A DNA stretch of 64,000 nucleotides. It comes from Psilocybe azurescens. Lineage: Eukaryota; Basidiomycota; Agaricomycetes; Agaricales; Agrocybaceae. The stretch's first letter is position 1. The number at the start of each line of letters is the position of its first letter. The notes under the pieces are model-generated. The model saw only the letters and a list, made by a program, of their open reading frames with translations, made no database searches and had not been told where the DNA came from. Of this stretch, positions 59,704 to 64,000 are shown piece by piece. Made by a program: the position numbers and the translations under genes. The stretch covers positions 62,001 through 126,000 of the forward strand of contig JAJIRX010000852.1 in the NCBI GenBank assembly GCA_023853785.1. Reading direction: 5' to 3'.

Positions 59704-60104
59704 GTTCAAGGATCTGATGCTGCTGCAACGAAGTCGTTGGCTGCAAGTCGACGTTGTGGTTGCGTGATTCGTGGCAGCCACCAGCAAGTTGTCGCAGTTG
59801 TATTTTGGGACGGTGAAACCACCAGTTTCTCTGGCAGAGCGTGCACTGATATTCTTCAAGTATAGTCAAGGCCGTTGTAAATAAGAAAAGATAAGATGCT
59901 CTGGAAGATTCTATCTGGCATGTTGGAACCTGGAGGAAAATGGACAGTGACAGATTGCCGTAGCCCCTGTCTGCCAACCGGATCCCGGGCCGTCAAGTTC
60001 TTGGATTCTAAACTCAAACCACCACCATCCTGAAGACTGAATGGCACTTTAAATCGCTTTCTAAGACCAACATTCCTTTCTATCCAATCCAAACTGTTTT
60101 TACG
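59704..60104. promoter_or_regulatory. Divergent promoter between the DUF3605 and RG-rich genes
   Basis: About 400 bp between two divergent start codons. No clear TATA or E-box seen; open frames here have no motif. Confidence 0.4.
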
Positions 60105-61504
60105 ATGTCAGATCAGAGACCTGGCGGAAGAGGCACATCGAACGGTGCTGAAGGAAGTTGGCGGGCTCGAGGCAGAGGCAGAGGAAGAGGAAGAGGTGCC
60201 ACTTCAGCGTCTTCAAGAGGGCATGGACCAGCTCCGAATCCTCCAGCAGATTCTAGGCAGCGAGATCCTCGAATAAATGCAAAGCCAATGACTTCTGGTT
60301 CAACAATTGCTAGAAGAGGAATGAATCTCGTGGCCTCTGTAAGCAGAAGCAGCGGATTGGAAAAAGATGGCGATGAGTACGATCATTCAGATATTCGATA
60401 TTGGCTGGCACATGATAGAACTTCAGTACTCTAGCCTGAAGAACCATAAAATACAGGAAGAATATAGGGTTTTTATTCAAGAAAAGGTACTTCGCCTATC
60501 TCCAGTCTTCGTCTCGAACTAACGGACTCCGTGATTTAGGTCGAAGAGATATTCAAAGACCATCCTCGTTCGATATCCGAATCTGAGAACGAGAGGAAGA
60601 AAAGAATGGACTCTCAAGAGAATACTCTCATCCTTTTCCGTAAGACCCGTCTGCATTTCTCATATATTTCGCTATTGACATCCTGGGATACCCTTAGGAA
60701 AACTGAGAGAAGGTGTGTCTTCATCCAATCGAAATGACGCTTTCGCATTGGAAAGTCAGTTCGTTCTGTTCTTTATATTGTATTACTACTTTCTCACCTT
60801 TTCTGTTGTATTCTTCAGCGTATGAAACGTCGCTTTACCTCTCAGCGCTCTTCGATTCACCCAAGCAAACGATATCAATCATCCCTCACCTTCTACCTGT
60901 GAGACACGAACATCTCCCAAAATTCACATCGCATGGGCCCTCGATATACACCGTCTTGATCTCACTCTTACATCATCTTGTGGCACAATATCCTTCACAG
61001 GGAACATATTTTCAGCAACTGGACTCGATTCCTAATGCATTATTAACTGCAGACTCCGACGTTATGAAATGGATGACTTCCTTGACTAGATGCCTCCGCA
61101 CGAGAAATTACGCTAAATTTGCCAATCTCTCACAGCGATCTCATGTCATGGATATCCTTCAGCCAACCTTGAACAACGACAAAGCTCTCAGTGATACGCC
61201 AACGGGACCAAAATCCGACGGCGACCTCGGTCTAAAAGCGGTCTTGAACCTGTTGGAAGCCTTAAGGAAGAACGCTGGTGACACTGCCTGGACTACCATT
61301 CGCTCGGCTTACCGTGAACTCTCTTGTGATTCGATATCAAGTGAAACACAAGCATGGCTTTCGCGGTCATTATGTCTTGATTCCCTTCTTCATCCTAGCT
61401 TCAGCGTCGACGCAGAAAAGTGGCTTGTTGACAAAACTCCCGCTGGCCACGTCCGGAGAAAAGAAGGAGCTGAAGGAAAGTGGATCATTTGCAAATTCAG
61501 ATGA
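60105..61504 (+). CDS. Conserved unknown protein with RG-rich N-terminus
   Basis: Start at 60105, MSDQRPGGRGTSNGAEGSWR followed by a run of RG repeats (60165-60200), typical of RNA-binding tails and arginine methylation sites. Then PRINAKPMTSGSTIARRGMN, YSSLKNHKIQEEYRVFIQEK, VEEIFKDHPRSISESENERK across introns. The C-terminal exon is long: VYETSLYLSALFDSPKQTIS, IIPHLLPVRHEHLP, YTVLISLLHHLVAQYPSQ, AVLNLLEALRKNAGDTAWTT and KEGAEGKWIICKFR (stop 61502-61504). It looks alpha-helical and well conserved in composition. I do not recognise the family; a role in mRNA export or processing is only a guess from the RG tail. One frame slip occurs near 60410-60425. Confidence 0.7.
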
Positions 61505-61692
61505 CTTCCCCTGCTGCTTGAAGGGTCCATGCGGAAAGGTGTTTCATATATAAGCTACCTATTTCCGTCTATTTTTACATGAATACAAATTCCTCGTTGC
61601 TATTGAGATTCTCTTTGGTATATTGATGAAGAACAAAACGCCTGACAGTAATACAGTAAATACTTCGTTTAAACAAAGGAGTCTTGTATGGT

Positions 61693-62989
61693 TTATTCCT
61701 TGATCCCCACTTTGCTAAGGAGATCTGCAAGATCATCTGTATCATCCTTGGGTTTCGTCGAGATTTCTGGTTGTTTGACTGTTTCCTTAGCTTCTTTATC
61801 GGCTTCTCTCGCCTCCTCTTCCTTCTCGGCCTGTCCTTCTTCCTCCTCTTCCTCCTTCAGCTCCTCTTCGTCACTATCTTCCTCGTCTGATGCAAAAAGT
61901 TTGCCACCTCTCTGCTTCAAGCCCAAGGCCAAATTTTCGAGATGTTCATCATCTTCTTCAACCTCGTTCCACTGCAGCTCCAGATGCATGAGGCTCGTAA
62001 GACCTTGGGATATCGCGTTGGACAGAACAGCAAACGATGCGGTCTCCAGGTTGTTGTTTTGGATTTGGAGTGTGTGCAATTTGGGATTCGACCCAGTGGC
62101 CAGTTTCTCGATGAGAGTTGGCACTTCACCGTCTGCTGAGAGTACGCAGTCCGATAGATTGAGGGTGCGCAAGAGAGGCCATGCGGAAAGCGCATCTGTC
62201 CAGGCTTCTACGCCCGTTAGTTCGCCGTCGACGGTGAAGGTGTTATCCTGAAGATCGATGTACTGGATGTTCGGGTTCTTCGATAATCCTCTAGCAAGAT
62301 GTGTAATGCCCTCCATGCGGATTCCATTCTGCACCATCCGCACCTCTTCCAGTGTGCCATGTTCCGCGAAAGCATCAGCCCACGCTGACGCAGAGCCGTT
62401 CTCCAGACGATTACGGCCGCAAATAACAACCTTCAAATTAGACTTCTTGCCTTCTGCCTTGCTCAGTTTCGCTGATTCGTGCAGAGCCTTGGCGATAACC
62501 TCCCCCCCAGCAGGACCCAGCCCATTGTTGTTCAACCTCAGGATCTGGAAACTCCGGTTGTTCGTCAAGAATGCCACCATAGGTTCCACAGATCGTCCTC
62601 CAAACGCGTTATCACTCAAGTTGATCTCGACAAGCGACGTCTTGTCTACCAGCGCATCGCAAATCGCAGTCAGAGCTTGTGGAATTTCTGAGATCAGACG
62701 GCCAGTGAAAATATCGGCAAAATCAGCGACCTGATATGGCACACATCAGTATTCAACGCTGCGAAGGGTTCCAAACTCGGTTTCCAATTACCTTTATCGA
62801 AGTGGCCTTGGCAAGGAATTCAGCCAGAGCTTCCGACGCGTCAACACCGATTGTGTTGCCTCCAAAGTGCACCTCCTCGATAATGGTGGGATCAACATCC
62901 TTCAGATAAGGTTCGATATCGGCTCTGGTATTTAGCTTGAGACCTTTGCCGTGTATTGAAAGTATATTGGGGTTAGATTTAGAGGCCAT
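61693..62989 (-). CDS. rna1: Ran GTPase-activating protein (RanGAP, Rna1)
   Basis: Activates GTP hydrolysis by Ran in the cytoplasm and so drives nuclear transport. Two exons: 62989-62792 and 62730-61693, joined as KATSIK|VADFADIFTGRL. Leucine-rich repeats run throughout, with LNLSDC, LRLNNNGLGPAGG, ICGRNRLENGSA and VRMVQNGIRMEGITHLARGL. The GRNRLENGS block carries the asparagine-arginine region needed for catalysis. The C-terminus is a Glu/Asp-rich stretch (61800-61890) and a short helix LADLLSKVGIKE. Length, about 410 residues, fits yeast Rna1. The start follows MASKSNPNILSIHGKGLKL. Every exon reads without a frame slip. Confidence 0.96.
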
Positions 62990-63505
62990 AATGTTAAATC
63001 GGATGGTAGAGGTGTAATTAGAAGCAAAGGGTTGAGTCAATTGATATCGAAATCAATTATCAAATCAAATTTCCTCCCAGGATTACAAGCGTCACGTGAT
63101 CGTCTTCAATGGTTCGGCGTGCCACACAGATATTTGGGCGCCTAATTATCGACCTTGACTGGAAAACATATGAAAACGGAATGCAAACGAAATTTGACGC
63201 ACTTCCAGACATAACCCAGACATGTTATGATTGTATTTTGAGAAATTATTACGTTTCATTCTTGTTCAACGGGCCAACAACAGGCGAGATATCACCGTGA
63301 CGAGAATACAAAACGGAACAGAAAATAAACAGAGGGAGACAATTGGTTCGGAGAGTAACTAAAAATAGGAGAAAAATATAGCATATACGACGTTATATCT
63401 ATCATCTTAAATAACAGCATTAATTCCAACATGAATAATCCTAAGATGAAAGCTTGTAAGATGAGTGCGCAATTGGATAGAACTCGACTCACTCATCGGC
63501 AGACG
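62990..63505. promoter_or_regulatory. RanGAP upstream region with a CACGTG box
   Basis: About 515 bp. CACGTG lies at 63093-63098, 104 bp before the RanGAP ATG. A plus-strand open frame at 63109-63300 has no motif. The remainder is AT-rich. Confidence 0.5.
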
Positions 63506-64000
63506 TTAACCAATTAGCTGTTTCTGGGAACATTGTCGCTAAAATTTCAAGCTTCAGTATGTCATCTAAAGATAATATTTACTGGTCTCCCACCTAAGCG
63601 ACGGTAAACTGATTCTATAAGGATTTCTCTGAGATAATTGACGACTGGTGATGTCACCCCCGTGTCCACCCTTTTAGAAACAACATGATAATGAGGTGCA
63701 CTAAATGATACATAAGTTTACGCTCTGATATAGAGGTGGGCAACAATTACTTACACGTGGGTGGTCGTTCTTGACACAGAGCGGATTTCTTGGATGAGCG
63801 CTTCACTAATCGCAGGGTTCAATTGTCTCTCGAGATTACAGATCTTGTCAGTCAAGTCGTCGATCTGTAGGTATTAATCATCCACATCAGTATGACAGTG
63901 ACTTTTTTGTCTCATTTTCTAACCTTGACATCAAAATCATCTCGGAAGCCAATGTAGTATGTGACACCGTAGAATCCTAGGGTGAAACGGATCAACAACC
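63506..64000 (-). CDS. Unknown protein with a membrane segment, 5' part outside the window
   Basis: Three or four exons reading in from the right edge: LLIRFTLGFYGVTYYIGFRD (64000-63925; hydrophobic, possible membrane helix) then DFDVK, next IDDLTDKICNLERQLNPAIS and EALIQEIRSVSRTTTH, next VDTGVTSPVVNYLREILIES and VYRRLGGRP, then a short end in one of two frames (stop 63506-63508 or 63489-63491). Introns are about 50 bp. The soluble part looks like a conserved basidiomycete protein, but I cannot name it. Confidence 0.55.

Noticed and set aside
61688..62251. 187-codon plus-strand Ser-rich open frame
   Set aside because: It is antisense to the acidic tail and repeats of RanGAP; Glu codons read backwards give Ser and Phe.

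Overview
The window reads as nuclear DNA of a filamentous basidiomycete, most likely an Agaricomycete. Genes are dense and on both strands, cut by many short introns of about 50-60 bp, and several families are typical of basidiomycetes (tandem DUF6534 membrane proteins, a Ty1/copia element, an array of secreted pectin methylesterases). No bacterial operons, CRISPR arrays or convincing tRNA genes were seen. All gene models come from reading exons by eye and joining them at splice sites, so outer coordinates are better supported than every internal exon edge.

Layout. 1-4163 (-): secreted GH35 beta-galactosidase, cut by the left edge. 6126-10795 (-): two tandem seven-helix DUF6534 proteins. 12526-17740 (-): a complete Ty1/copia retrotransposon with identical 275-bp LTRs, a 5-bp target duplication, a primer site matching the anticodon arm of initiator tRNA-Met, and a frameshifted gag-pol. 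18105-18536: an inverted repeat. 19113-25568 (+): four tandem CE8 pectin methylesterases. From 25763 onwards lies mostly housekeeping DNA: FEN1 nuclease, a conserved unknown protein, DcpS scavenger decapping enzyme, COX20, a Cdc25/rhodanese-type phosphatase, an aquaglyceroporin, a GCFC/Ntr2-type splicing factor head-to-head with a Rad60-type SUMO-like protein, mRNA 5'-triphosphatase, mitochondrial porin, a large non-RD protein kinase and tRNA-splicing endonuclease subunit Sen54. Then come a secreted A1 aspartic protease, a secreted berberine-bridge-type FAD oxidase, a DUF3605 protein, an RG-rich unknown protein, RanGAP, and a fragment at the right edge.

Biology. The left third and the 52-58 kb block carry secreted functions: beta-galactosidase, four pectin methylesterases, a protease and a flavin oxidase. 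This fits growth on plant cell-wall material. The rest is RNA processing (capping triphosphatase, decapping scavenger, spliceosome factor, tRNA splicing), DNA repair (FEN1, Rad60-like), nuclear transport and mitochondrial function. I saw no convincing new multi-gene system. The most notable signals are the pectin methylesterase array with a nested relationship (first resembles fourth, second resembles third), two well-formed GC-AG introns (one splitting the catalytic glutamate codon of the beta-galactosidase), recurrent CACGTG boxes upstream of housekeeping genes, and the copia element. A technical signal cuts across everything: many genes, including essential ones, lose frame by one base inside homopolymer runs. 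That points to systematic undercalling in the underlying sequence and should temper any pseudogene claim here.
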